DNA of 8,858 nt, taken from Polyangiaceae bacterium. Lineage in GTDB: Bacteria > Myxococcota > Polyangia > Polyangiales > Polyangiaceae. Shown piece after piece: positions 1 to 6,448 of the stretch. The translations under genes and the position numbers were made by a program. Under the pieces are notes generated by a model, which saw only the letters and a list, made by a program, of their open reading frames with translations, ran no database searches and was not told the DNA's origin. Where the stretch lies: contig JAICTU010000387.1 of assembly GCA_025936205.1 (NCBI GenBank), positions 1-8,858 of the forward strand, written 5' to 3'. The number at the start of each line of letters is the position of its first letter. The first letter of the stretch is position 1.

Positions 1-1
1 C

Positions 2-1612
2 CAACTCGCCTGGGTCGTCGCGGAGAAGGTGCTTAGCGAAGGGGAGAGTCTGCCGCTCGAGTTCCAGGTCGACGGCACAACCGGCTACGACTTTCTGAAC
101 GTGGCGGGCCGGCTATTTGTCGATCCCGGCGCCGAGCATGCGCTCACCCGGACGTACTGCCGGCTGGCGGAGCTGCCGAGCTACGATGTGCAGCGAGCGG
201 TGCGCGCCGCAAAAGCGCGCGCGCTGCGCGAACTGTTCGGCGCGGAGGTGGCAGCGCTCACCGCGCGCGCGTTGCCGGCGTGCCAGGCCGGTCGCGGCCG
301 CGCATTCAGCGCGGGGGACGTGCAACGCGCGCTGGTGGCGCTGGTCACGGGGCTGCCGGTCTACCGCACGTATCTGCGGCCCGGGCAACCCGCGAGCGAC
401 ACCGACTTGCTCTGGCTCGAGGCTGCACGCCGGCAGGCAGTCGCGGAGCTGCCGGAGCTCGCGCCGCTCGCGGGGCGCCTGGTGGAGCTGCTGAGCGGCA
501 CAGGCCACGCGCCGCGCAACGACGAGTTCGCGACCGCCTTTCAGCAGCTCTCGGGGCCCGCCATGGCCAAAGGCCTCGAAGACACGGTGCTGTACGACGA
601 CGCGCGGCTGCTCGCGCTGAACGAGGTGGGGGGAGACCCGGGCCGTTTCGGTGGCAGTGTGGAGGAGTTTCACGAGCATTGCCGCCACGTCCAGGCGCAT
701 TGGCCCAGGACCTTGCTCGCGTCTTCCACCCACGACACGAAGCGCAGCGAGGACGTGCGGCTGCGCATCGCCCTGCTCTCGGAGCTGCCGAAAGAATGGA
801 CAATCTGGGCCGAGACGTGGATGCGGCGCGCGCGAGCGTTGCCGGGCGGCAGCGCGGTGGATCCGCGCACGCTCTACTTCTTGTTGCAGACGTTGGTGGG
901 GGTGTGGCCGATCTCGGGCGAGCGACTGCATGCCTATTTGCTCAAGGCGGTGCGGGAGGCGAAGGCCTGGACGTCGTGGCTCTCCCCCGATCTGACCCGC
1001 GAGGCCGCGCTGCGCGAGATGACGAGCGCCCTGCTGGAAGACGCGGAGTTCGGCGCCGAGATCGCGCATTTCGTGCGGCGTCTACAGCCGGCTTTCGAAC
1101 GCCACAGCCTGTCGCTCAGCCTGCTCAAGCTGACGGCGCCGGGCGTGCCCGACATCTACCAGGGTACGGAGCTGTGGGATTTCAGCCTGGCCGATCCCGA
1201 CAATCGCAGGCCGGTCGACTTTGTTCTGCGCGAGCGCTTGCTCGCTGAGAATGTCCTCGCTGACAGGGCGGAGCTGACACCTTCGCTCGACCACGGCGAG
1301 TCCAAGCTGTGGCTGATCTCGCGTCTGCTGCGCTTGCGGCGTGAGCGGCCCGAGTGCTTCGATCAGCGCGGCACTTATACGCCGCTCGACGTGGAGGGGG
1401 ATGAGCGGCAGCGGGTCGTGGCATTTCAACGCGGCGAAGACGTGTTGTGCATTGCCCCACGTCTGACCTGGGGCCTCGCTTCCTGGGGTGACACACGGGT
1501 GCGTCTGCCGCGCGGTCGCTTCGTGGACCTCTTCAGCGGTCGCTCGCCGGACAGCGGACACCTGCAGCCGCTTTTGGAGCGCTTCCCGGTCGCGCTTCTG
1601 TTACGGAGCTGA
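2..1612 (+). CDS. treY: Maltooligosyltrehalose synthase (TreY), 3' part; 5' end outside the window
   Basis: TreY is a cytoplasmic GH13-family isomerase that converts the terminal alpha-1,4 bond of a malto-oligosaccharide into the alpha,alpha-1,1 bond of maltooligosyltrehalose. The open frame runs in from the window edge, and the first codons read QLAWVVAEKVLSEGESLP, matching the family block VVEKIL..GE.LP that carries the acid/base Glu (codon at 23-25). A GTG at 29 could be read as a start, but it lies inside this block and is not the real one. Further family marks are GTTGYDF, THDTKRSEDVR (Asp codon at 734-736, the expected third catalytic Asp) and TAPGVPDIYQGTELWDFSLADPDNRRPVD. About 536 residues are present; family members are usually 700-950, so the N-terminal third and the nucleophile Asp are missing. 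The stop at 1610-1612 lies 4 nt before treZ, so the two are almost certainly co-transcribed. Identity is very secure. Confidence 0.96.
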   Translation, partial: QLAWVVAEKVLSEGESLPLEFQVDGTTGYDFLNVAGRLFVDPGAEHALTRTYCRLAELPSYDVQRAVRAAKARALRELFGAEVAALTARALPACQAGRGRAFSAGDVQRALVALVTGLPVYRTYLRPGQPASDTDLLWLEAARRQAVAELPELAPLAGRLVELLSGTGHAPRNDEFATAFQQLSGPAMAKGLEDTVLYDDARLLALNEVGGDPGRFGGSVEEFHEHCRHVQAHWPRTLLASSTHDTKRSEDVRLRIALLSELPKEWTIWAETWMRRARALPGGSAVDPRTLYFLLQTLVGVWPISGERLHAYLLKAVREAKAWTSWLSPDLTREAALREMTSALLEDAEFGAEIAHFVRRLQPAFERHSLSLSLLKLTAPGVPDIYQGTELWDFSLADPDNRRPVDFVLRERLLAENVLADRAELTPSLDHGESKLWLISRLLRLRRERPECFDQRGTYTPLDVEGDERQRVVAFQRGEDVLCIAPRLTWGLASWGDTRVRLPRGRFVDLFSGRSPDSGHLQPLLERFPVALLLRS

Positions 1613-1619
1613 GCCGGTG
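1605..1619 (+). promoter_or_regulatory. Ribosome binding site and GTG start of treZ
   Basis: GGAG at 1605-1608, still inside the last codons of treY, lies 8 nt before GTG 1617-1619. This supports GTG 1617 as the treZ start, giving VKSRWMVWAPRARSVEL, which fits the usual TreZ N-terminus where the VWAP motif comes within the first 10-25 residues. The frame is open much further upstream (to 1488) inside treY, but that is overlap only. An in-frame ATG at 1632 is the alternative start; it would leave only VWAP at the extreme N-terminus. Confidence 0.7.
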
Positions 1620-3452
1620 AAGAGCAGGTGGATGGTCTGGGCTCCCCGCGCGCGGAGCGTCGAGCTGGAGCTGGAGGGTACGACCGGCACTGCCACCAGG
1701 CGCGCACTGGAGCGTGGCGATCGGGGCTATTTCCACCTACCGGGTCCGGAGCTACCCGCAGGCGCTCGGTACCGCTTGAGCATCGATGGGGCCCCCGGCT
1801 TGCCCGATCCGCGCTCCGAGTATCAACCGCTCGGAGTGCACGGCCCGTCAGAGCGGGTGAAACAAGAGGCCTTCCCCTGGAGCGATGCGGCGTTCACGCC
1901 CACGCCCTGGTCGCAGGCGATTGTCTACGAGCTGCACATCGGCACCTTCACGGACGCAGGCACGTTCCGCGCCGCGCTGGAGCGGCTCGACCACCTCGTC
2001 GAGCTCGGCATCACTCACATCGAGCTGATGCCGGTTGCGGCGTTCCCGGGTCGCCAGGGCTGGGGTTACGACGGGGTAGCGCTCTTCGCCCCGCACGCGG
2101 CGTACGGCACGCCGGACGACCTCAAGCGGCTCGTGGATGGCTGTCACGCGCGCGGTCTGGCCGTGATCCTCGACGTCGTCTACAACCACCTCGGCCCGGA
2201 CGGGAATTACCTGGGCCAGTTCGGGCCCTACTTCACGAGTGACTACGCCACACCGTGGGGCCCTGCGGTGAACCTCGATCGCGCGGGCTCCGACGAGGTG
2301 CGGCGCTTCTTCTGTGACAACGCGCTGTACTGGCTGGAGTGCTTTCACTTCGATGCCCTGCGGCTCGACGCGGTCCACGCCTTGATCGACCGCAGCGCGA
2401 TCCCCTTCCTGGAGCAGCTGGCCCAGGAGGTCGCCGTTTTGGAGCGGCGCCTCGGCCGTCCGAAGCTGCTGATCGCCGAGAGCGATCTGAACGACCCGCG
2501 CCTGATCCGAGGCCGCGACGCGGGAGGATTCGGTCTCCACGCCCAGTGGAGCGACGACTTCCATCATTGCTTGCATGTGCTGCTGACCGGGGAGCGCAGC
2601 GGCTACTACTCGGATTTCGGTCGGCTAGAGGATCTCGCCCGAGCGCTCCAGGAGGGCTTCGTCTATGCGGGGCGCCATAGCGCGTTCCGTGAGCGTAGCC
2701 ACGGCCGCCCGCTCGCGGGGGTGCCGCTGCAGCGCCTGCTCGGTTACCTGCAGAACCATGACCAGATCGGCAATCGTGCGTTCGGCGATCGCATCGGACA
2801 CACGCTGTCGCCGGAGCAGCTGGAGCTCGGGGCCGCCCTGGTTTTGACCGCGCCGTTCGTTCCCATGCTGTTTCAGGGAGAGGAATGGAACGCCTCGACG
2901 CCGTTCCGTTACTTCACGGATCATCAGGACCCCGCGCTCGCCGCGGCGGTCCGAGAAGGGCGCCGGCGTGAGTTCGCCGATCAGGGTCACGCTCCGGAGA
3001 CGGTGCCGGACCCGCAGGCCCCGGCTACGTTCGAGGCCTGCAAGCTCGACTGGGAGGAGCGCAGCCTGCCGGAGCACCGGCGAGTGCTCGACTGGTACCG
3101 CGCGCTGATCCAGCTGCGGCGGAGTGAGCCTGCGCTGCATGGCTCGGAGGAGTATGGCTCCGAGGAGCATGGCTCGGAGGTGTGCGGCTCGGACGGCGGC
3201 AGGAAGCCCCCCGCGCTCGAGCTGCAGGAGGACGAATCCGGCCGGGGCTGGTTGCTGTTTCGGCGCGGTGAGCTGCTGGTTGCCGCCAACCTCAGCCCCG
3301 AGGCGCAGAGGGTTCCGCTGGCGCGCGAGGCCCAGCTGGTGCTCGCCTCCGCGGGTGTGGAGCTCGCTCCACGATCCCTGCGCCTACCGGCGTGGGGTGT
3401 GGGCATCTTGCGCATGACCTGCGGGGAGACGCCGCACCCCGGGCTGGGCTGA
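1617..3452 (+). CDS. treZ: Maltooligosyltrehalose trehalohydrolase (TreZ)
   Basis: TreZ hydrolyses the alpha-1,4 bond next to the trehalose end of maltooligosyltrehalose, releasing free trehalose and a shorter oligosaccharide; it acts directly after TreY. The 611-residue product is normal in length (about 560-620). Residues 1 to about 95 form the N-terminal beta-sandwich (VWAPRARSVELELEG). YELHIGTFT at about 104 opens the GH13 barrel. The conserved regions are DVVYNH (186-191), RLDAVH (nucleophile Asp251), AESD (acid/base Glu288) and QNHDQIGNR (Asp382). LFQGEEWN and a C-terminal beta domain follow. Near residue 510 the C-terminal domain carries a run of Gly-Ser-Glu-Glu units encoded by a 15-bp tandem repeat, which I do not know from other TreZ proteins. 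Catalytic residues are all present, so the enzyme should be active. Confidence 0.96.
   Translation: MKSRWMVWAPRARSVELELEGTTGTATRRALERGDRGYFHLPGPELPAGARYRLSIDGAPGLPDPRSEYQPLGVHGPSERVKQEAFPWSDAAFTPTPWSQAIVYELHIGTFTDAGTFRAALERLDHLVELGITHIELMPVAAFPGRQGWGYDGVALFAPHAAYGTPDDLKRLVDGCHARGLAVILDVVYNHLGPDGNYLGQFGPYFTSDYATPWGPAVNLDRAGSDEVRRFFCDNALYWLECFHFDALRLDAVHALIDRSAIPFLEQLAQEVAVLERRLGRPKLLIAESDLNDPRLIRGRDAGGFGLHAQWSDDFHHCLHVLLTGERSGYYSDFGRLEDLARALQEGFVYAGRHSAFRERSHGRPLAGVPLQRLLGYLQNHDQIGNRAFGDRIGHTLSPEQLELGAALVLTAPFVPMLFQGEEWNASTPFRYFTDHQDPALAAAVREGRRREFADQGHAPETVPDPQAPATFEACKLDWEERSLPEHRRVLDWYRALIQLRRSEPALHGSEEYGSEEHGSEVCGSDGGRKPPALELQEDESGRGWLLFRRGELLVAANLSPEAQRVPLAREAQLVLASAGVELAPRSLRLPAWGVGILRMTCGETPHPGLG
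3141..3197 (+). repeat. In-frame 15-bp tandem repeat within treZ (GSEEx units)
   Basis: Three complete copies and one partial copy of a 15-bp unit lie head to tail: 3141-3155 (GSEEY), 3156-3170 (GSEEH), 3171-3185 (GSEVC) and 3186-3197 (GSDG). Because the unit is five codons, the treZ frame is kept. The copies differ at a few positions, so the array is older or under more constraint than the one after malQ. The protein segment is acidic, flexible and lies in a loop of the C-terminal beta domain just after the conserved QLRRSEPAL segment. Confidence 0.85.
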
Positions 3453-3484
3453 AGGGTGCACCTCGCCGTCGCCCGGCAGGGGCG
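3434..3484 (+). other. Two short inverted repeats between treZ and malQ
   Basis: GCACCC (3434-3439) pairs with GGGTGC (3454-3459) around the treZ stop codon, and CGCCC (3470-3474) pairs with GGGCG (3480-3484) over a 5-nt loop. Neither is followed by a T-run. In DNA this GC-rich such stems occur by chance, so a weak terminator between treZ and malQ is only a possibility. The 89-nt gap has no other clear signal. Confidence 0.2.
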
Positions 3485-3541
3485 CGCGGCATACGCTCTG
3501 GCTTCACGCTCGCGCGCGTGTTAGGCGTCGCTCGGTAATCG

Positions 3542-5110
3542 GTGTTTCGGCGTTCGAGCGGAACTCTGCTGCATGTCTCGTCCCTGCCGGGCCCCCATGG
3601 GCTTGGTGATCTGGGGCCGGCGGCATACCGCTTCGCAGACTTCTTGCAGCGCGCGGGGCAGACCTGGTGGCAGATGCTGCCGATCGGCCCGCTCGGAGCG
3701 AGCAACTCGCCGTACGACAGCCCGTCCTCGCACGCCGGCAATCCTCTGTTCATCAGTCTCGAAGCGCTCGCGGAGCGGGGACTGCTGGATGCCACGGATT
3801 TGACGCCGAACCGTCAGCTGGCCCAGACTCGGCGCAGCCGGTACCTCAGCAACCTGCGCTACGCGCAGCCGCGTCTGCGCAAGGCGTTCGAGCGCTTCCG
3901 GGTGCACGCCTCCGGGGAAGACCGGCGCAACTACGACGAGTACGCGCATCAGAATCGGGATTGGCTGGAGGACTTTGCGCTGTTCTCGGCGCTGCGAGCC
4001 GCCACGGCAGAAGCAGTCGCGGCGCGTGGCTCCCCGTCTCCGGCATGGTCGAGCTGGCAGGCAGGGCTGAGAGATCGCGTGCCCAGCGCCATCGCCGAGG
4101 CAGGCGGTCAGCTCGGGGAAGAGGTCGACTTTCATCGCTACCTCCAGTTCGAGTTCGATCGGCAGTGGCAGCGGCTGCGCAGATACTGCGCGGAGCGTGG
4201 GGTCCGGTTGCTCGGCGACCTGCCGATGTACGTCGCGTACGAGGGCTCCGACGTCTGGGCGAATCCGTCGCTCTTCTTTCTCGACGGCGAGGGGCGTCGC
4301 ACGGTCGTGGCCGGGGTGCCGCCCGACTACTTCAGCCAGACCGGGCAGCGCTGGGGCAATCCGCTCTACCGCTGGGAGCAACACTCGGAGACCAACTTCT
4401 CCTGGTTCGTCTCGCGGGTCTCGCGCACGCTCGGGCGCTTCGATGCCGTGCGCCTGGATCACTTCATCGGCTTTCATCGCTACTGGGAAATCCCGGCCGA
4501 GTCCGAGTCGGCGACGGTCGGGCGCTTCGTGCCGGCGCCAGGTGCCGCCCTGCTCGAGCGTCTGCAATCGGCCTTTCACGGGCTGCCGTTCGTCGCGGAG
4601 GACCTCGGTCTCGTCACGCCAGAGGTCCGCGCCCTGGCGGATCAATTTGGCCTGCCCGGTATGCGCGTCCTGCAGTTTGCCTTCGGCGAGGGAGCCGATC
4701 AGTACCTGCCGCACCGCTACCCAAGCAATTGTTCCGTGTACACGGGCACTCACGACAACGACACGGTCGTGGGCTGGTTCGAGTCGCTGGCACCCACGCC
4801 GGAGGGGCGCCGCGAGCGGCGGCGCGTGCTGGACTACGTGGGCAGCAACGGTCGCCAGGTACACTGGGATTTGATACGCATCGCGTCGATGTCCGTCGCA
4901 GACCTGGCGATCTTCCCCCTGCAAGATCTGCTCGGGCTCGGCAGTCGAGCGCGCATGAACGTGCCCGGAACGGCGTCGGGCAACTGGTGCTGGCGCTTGG
5001 ATGAGGCGGAGCTGACCACCGCCGTCGCCGAGCAGATGGGCAGGCTCACCGCAATCTACGGGCGTTCCCCCGCCGGTGCGCACGCTTCGCCGTTTCGGAG
5101 TGCGCAGTGA
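3542..5110 (+). CDS. malQ: 4-alpha-glucanotransferase (amylomaltase, GH77)
   Basis: MalQ transfers alpha-1,4-glucan segments between oligosaccharides (disproportionation) and releases glucose. The start is fixed: an in-frame TAA at 3536-3538 is followed at once by GTG 3542, and the resulting VFRRSSGTLLHVSSLPGPHGLG matches the usual MalQ N-terminus. The upstream ribosome site is poor. The product has 522 residues, normal for the short bacterial/Thermus-type form without an extra N-terminal domain. Key blocks are QMLPIGPLGASNSPYDSPSSHAGNP, the nucleophile Asp306 in RLDHFIGFHRYWEIP, acid/base Glu353 in VAEDLG, and Asp405 in THDNDT; the spacing agrees with D293/E340/D395 of Thermus amylomaltase. 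Its position after treYZ suggests it recycles short maltodextrins left by TreZ into chains usable by TreY. The stop codon lies inside the first unit of a 15-bp tandem repeat. Confidence 0.96.
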   Translation: MFRRSSGTLLHVSSLPGPHGLGDLGPAAYRFADFLQRAGQTWWQMLPIGPLGASNSPYDSPSSHAGNPLFISLEALAERGLLDATDLTPNRQLAQTRRSRYLSNLRYAQPRLRKAFERFRVHASGEDRRNYDEYAHQNRDWLEDFALFSALRAATAEAVAARGSPSPAWSSWQAGLRDRVPSAIAEAGGQLGEEVDFHRYLQFEFDRQWQRLRRYCAERGVRLLGDLPMYVAYEGSDVWANPSLFFLDGEGRRTVVAGVPPDYFSQTGQRWGNPLYRWEQHSETNFSWFVSRVSRTLGRFDAVRLDHFIGFHRYWEIPAESESATVGRFVPAPGAALLERLQSAFHGLPFVAEDLGLVTPEVRALADQFGLPGMRVLQFAFGEGADQYLPHRYPSNCSVYTGTHDNDTVVGWFESLAPTPEGRRERRRVLDYVGSNGRQVHWDLIRIASMSVADLAIFPLQDLLGLGSRARMNVPGTASGNWCWRLDEAELTTAVAEQMGRLTAIYGRSPAGAHASPFRSAQ

Positions 5111-5225
5111 TCCTCAAGCCAGTGATCCCGAAGCCAGTGATCCTGAAGCCAGTGATCCTGAAGCCAGTGATCCTGAAGCCAGTGATCCTGAAGCCAGTGA
5201 TCCTGAAGCCAGTGATCCCGAAGCC
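5106..5225 (+). repeat. Eight-copy 15-bp tandem repeat overlapping the malQ stop
   Basis: The unit AGTGATCCTGAAGCC is repeated eight times without gaps (5106-5120 through 5211-5225). Units 3 to 7 are identical. Unit 1 differs by one base (CTC for CTG), and units 2 and 8 share the same single change (CCC for CCT). Unit 1 contains the malQ TGA. In the malQ frame each unit has two TGA codons, while the other two forward frames (SDPEA and VILKP) and all three reverse frames stay open, which is why many long but spurious reading frames run through it. The near-identity points to recent expansion by slippage or unequal exchange. Confidence 0.97.
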
Positions 5226-5447
5226 AACGCAAAATCTGCTCGAGCCCTCGTGCAAAACCTGCACCTCTGGGCGCGGCACTCGCTCCGGGGGGTGCCGCAG
5301 CTCGTCGAGGGGGGGCTCCGCTGGGGAGGCTTGGGAGCGCGGGGCCTCTGGCTCGAGCTCGCGGACGCGACAGCTCGCACGGGCTCCCCGGTGTGGTTGT
5401 CTCTCGCAGTCCAGCACCGTCGGGCAAGATCTACACGGCAGTGCTCG

Positions 5448-5470
5448 CTGCATGCAGAGCTGCATTGCAG
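5448..5470. promoter_or_regulatory. Two adjacent palindromes, possible operator or activator site
   Basis: CTGCATGCAG (5448-5457, perfect 10-bp palindrome) and CTGCATTGCAG (5460-5470, five-base arms around one base) lie 2 nt apart, so their centres are about 12 bp, or one helical turn, apart. As direct repeats the units read GCTGCATGCAGA and GCTGCATTGCAGA. A third, diverged copy (GCTGCGTTGCGGACG, 5529-5543) matches 13 of 15 bases at 5459-5473. The site is about 250 bp upstream of the sigma-54-like element, which is within reach of an enhancer-binding activator. No regulator can be named. Confidence 0.35.
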
Positions 5471-5720
5471 ACGGGTCTCGTTCTGATCGCGGAACTTCTG
5501 CGGTGGCGCGTGATCGAGGTCGGCATTCGCTGCGTTGCGGACGCCTCGCGCCGCACCGAACTCGCACGAATCTCTCGCGCGGCTCAGCGCGCTGCAGGAG
5601 CAGAGCGCCGATCGCCGCTCGGCGGGGCTGTCGCCGCTGCTCTTGCTGGGAGCGCGCTGGCGACACACTCGCGGCGGCTCGTACGCTCGCGAGGCGTCCC
5701 GCTCACCCCGATGCCACACC

Positions 5721-5736
5721 TGGCACGCCGCATGCT
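5721..5736 (+). promoter_or_regulatory. Sigma-54 (RpoN) -24/-12 promoter candidate for the SET gene
   Basis: TGGCACGCCGCATGCT matches the known RpoN consensus TGGCACG-N4-TTGCW, with all seven -24 bases correct and only the first T of the -12 block changed to A. The GG (5722-5723) and GC (5734-5735) doublets have the required 12-bp offset. With GC at -13/-12, transcription would start near 5747, about 28 nt before the GTG start at 5775, a sensible leader containing the ribosome site. Such promoters need an enhancer-binding activator, which would make the SET gene strictly signal-controlled. Confidence 0.55.
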
Positions 5737-5765
5737 TATCGGCGGATCCGTATAACACCAACCCT

Positions 5766-5777
5766 AGGGGCAAAGTG
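5766..5777 (+). promoter_or_regulatory. Ribosome binding site and GTG start of the SET gene
   Basis: AGGGG at 5766-5770 lies 4 nt before GTG 5775-5777. It decides the start: the frame is open as far back as 5535, but the protein upstream of 5775 has no SET-domain similarity, while the SET fold begins about 7 residues after this GTG (IDLKLVNPDIGYGVF). Confidence 0.65.
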
Positions 5778-6404
5778 CTTCATCCCGCAATCGACCTCAA
5801 GCTAGTCAATCCCGACATCGGCTACGGCGTCTTCGCCACCCAAGACATCCCCAAGGGCACCATTCTTTGGGCGCTGGACCCTCTGGATCAGATCATCGAC
5901 CAGAGCAAGGCCAAGGCAATGCGCGACCCGGCGGAGACGCAGCTGCGGCGCTACTCCTGGGTCAACGGCTCGGGAGACCGGATCCTGTGCTGGGATTTCG
6001 GTCGGTTCATGAATCATAGCTGCGATCCGATCAGCGTCGGCCCCGGCAAGCTGGAGTTTGAAATCGCCGTCCGCGACGTCAAGGCCGGCGAGGAAGTGAC
6101 CTGCGACTACGGCACCTTCAATCTGGAAGAGCCCCTGATTTGCGCTTGTGGCAGCGCCAACTGCCGCGGCAGGATCGTGCACGAGGACTTTGACCGGGTC
6201 GCTCCGGTGCTGGATCAGAAGGTGCGCGCTGCGTTCCGAGACATCCAGAACGTCCATCAGCCGCTTTGGCCCCTCGTTCAGAAGTGGCGCCTCCAGATCG
6301 AGCGCGGCATTGCGCAGCCTTCGCACCTGCCGTCCCTGATGGAGAATCGCTGGCCGCGGGTGCCGGTGGCGGCTCCGGCACGTCAGCGCCGGGCCAACCC
6401 CTGA
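5775..6404 (+). CDS. SET-domain protein-lysine methyltransferase family protein with post-SET motif
   Basis: SET-domain enzymes transfer a methyl group from S-adenosylmethionine to lysine side chains of proteins. The 209-residue product consists almost wholly of the domain: GYGVFA at 16-21 (the GxG motif that starts SET), FMNHSCDP with Asn80-His81-Ser82-Cys83 (cofactor and knot region), and CDYG at 110-113 with Tyr112 in the place of the catalytic tyrosine. A post-SET zinc site follows, CxCx4C (Cys123, Cys125, Cys130), which in known enzymes binds zinc together with the Cys of NHSC. Residues 140-209 are helical, then basic and proline-rich (ending RQRRANP), with no family I recognise. No signal peptide or membrane segment is seen, so it is cytoplasmic. 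The substrate is unknown; bacterial members modify ribosomal, DNA-binding or host proteins. It stands alone between malQ and the GNAT gene and has its own promoter candidate. Confidence 0.9.
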   Translation: MLHPAIDLKLVNPDIGYGVFATQDIPKGTILWALDPLDQIIDQSKAKAMRDPAETQLRRYSWVNGSGDRILCWDFGRFMNHSCDPISVGPGKLEFEIAVRDVKAGEEVTCDYGTFNLEEPLICACGSANCRGRIVHEDFDRVAPVLDQKVRAAFRDIQNVHQPLWPLVQKWRLQIERGIAQPSHLPSLMENRWPRVPVAAPARQRRANP

Positions 6405-6413
6405 TTGATGATT

Positions 6414-6438
6414 TGCGGGATACCCCGCATCCCGATGC
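6414..6438. repeat. Hairpin repeat motif, copy A
   Basis: The motif TGCGGGATACCCCGC followed by ATCCCGATGC starts 9 nt after the SET gene stop. It contains the inverted repeat GCGGG/CCCGC (6415-6419 and 6424-6428). It aligns with copy B at 8162-8190 apart from one inserted G, two substitutions and a 3-nt insertion, so the two are clearly related. Confidence 0.6.
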
Positions 6439-6448
6439 CGCGGGATGC
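6427..6448 (+). terminator. Hairpin after the SET gene, possible terminator
   Basis: GCATCCCG (6427-6434) and CGGGATGC (6441-6448) form a perfect 8-bp stem over a 6-nt loop, 22 nt after the stop codon. A further outer pairing, CCCCGC (6423-6428) with GCGGGG (6457-6462), competes with or extends it. There is no T-run directly behind, so either it acts as an imperfect terminator or the structure protects the mRNA end. It overlaps repeat copy A. Confidence 0.45.

Larger units (their letters stand above)
5100..5486 (+). pseudogene. Possible small or decayed gene starting with SDPEA repeats
   Basis: I do not recognise this product. In the frame starting at GTG 5100 (or GTG 5076) the tandem array reads (Ser-Asp-Pro-Glu-Ala)n, followed by NAKSARALVQNLHLWARHSL and a Gly/Leu/Trp-rich segment to about 5400. 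From 5244 to 5400 this frame has about 85% G/C at codon position 3, about 79% at position 1 and about 54% at position 2 by hand count, the profile of the real genes here. After about 5400 the profile fades and the frame ends with Cys/Arg-rich sequence at TGA 5484-5486. Coding-like sequence then seems to continue in another frame (5420-5560, for instance GKIYTAVLAACRAALQTGL) and again in the first frame (5556-5690). This would fit a gene broken by indels, or separate remnants. There is no good ribosome site, and it may not be a gene at all. Confidence 0.27.
5226..5774. other. 550-bp interval without a secure gene between malQ and the SET gene
   Basis: Several overlapping open frames exist on both strands, but most are low-complexity Arg/Ser/Ala sequence typical of GC-rich non-coding DNA. 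What the stretch does hold is the coding-like patch at 5244-5400, a pair of adjacent palindromes at 5448-5470 with a diverged copy at 5529-5543, an inverted repeat CTCGCG/CGCGAG at 5668-5673 and 5688-5693, the sigma-54-type promoter candidate at 5721-5736, and a short AT-rich patch (TATAAC, 5751-5756) just before the SET gene. No tRNA, insertion sequence or CRISPR array is seen. Confidence 0.6.

Noticed and set aside
113..1069. Long reverse-strand open frame opposite treY, and similar long frames opposite treZ and malQ
   Set aside because: They lie antisense to confidently identified enzymes, and their sequences are the composition shadows expected of high-GC3 genes.
3499..3514. Possible sigma-54 site before malQ (TGGCTTC-N4-TCGCG)
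   Set aside because: Only the GG/GC spacing and a few bases fit, and the ACG and TT parts are wrong. GG-N10-GC is expected by chance in DNA this GC-rich.
5668..5693. Inverted repeat CTCGCG/CGCGAG upstream of the SET promoter as an activator site
   Set aside because: The arms are only 6 bp of pure C/G-rich sequence with a 14-bp gap; too likely by chance to call as a site, though it is noted in the interval description.
5751..5756. TATAAC as a sigma-70 -10 box for the SET gene
   Set aside because: No acceptable -35 hexamer lies 16-18 bp upstream (the region reads around CCGCATGC), and the patch overlaps the expected start region of the better sigma-54 candidate.
5046..5773. Long reverse-strand open frames through the repeat (GFRIT, LQDHW and ASGSL repeat products)
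   Set aside because: The 15-bp unit is stop-free in all three reverse frames, so these frames are extended artificially. Outside the repeat they are low-complexity Arg/Ser/Ala sequence with no ribosome site or known domain.
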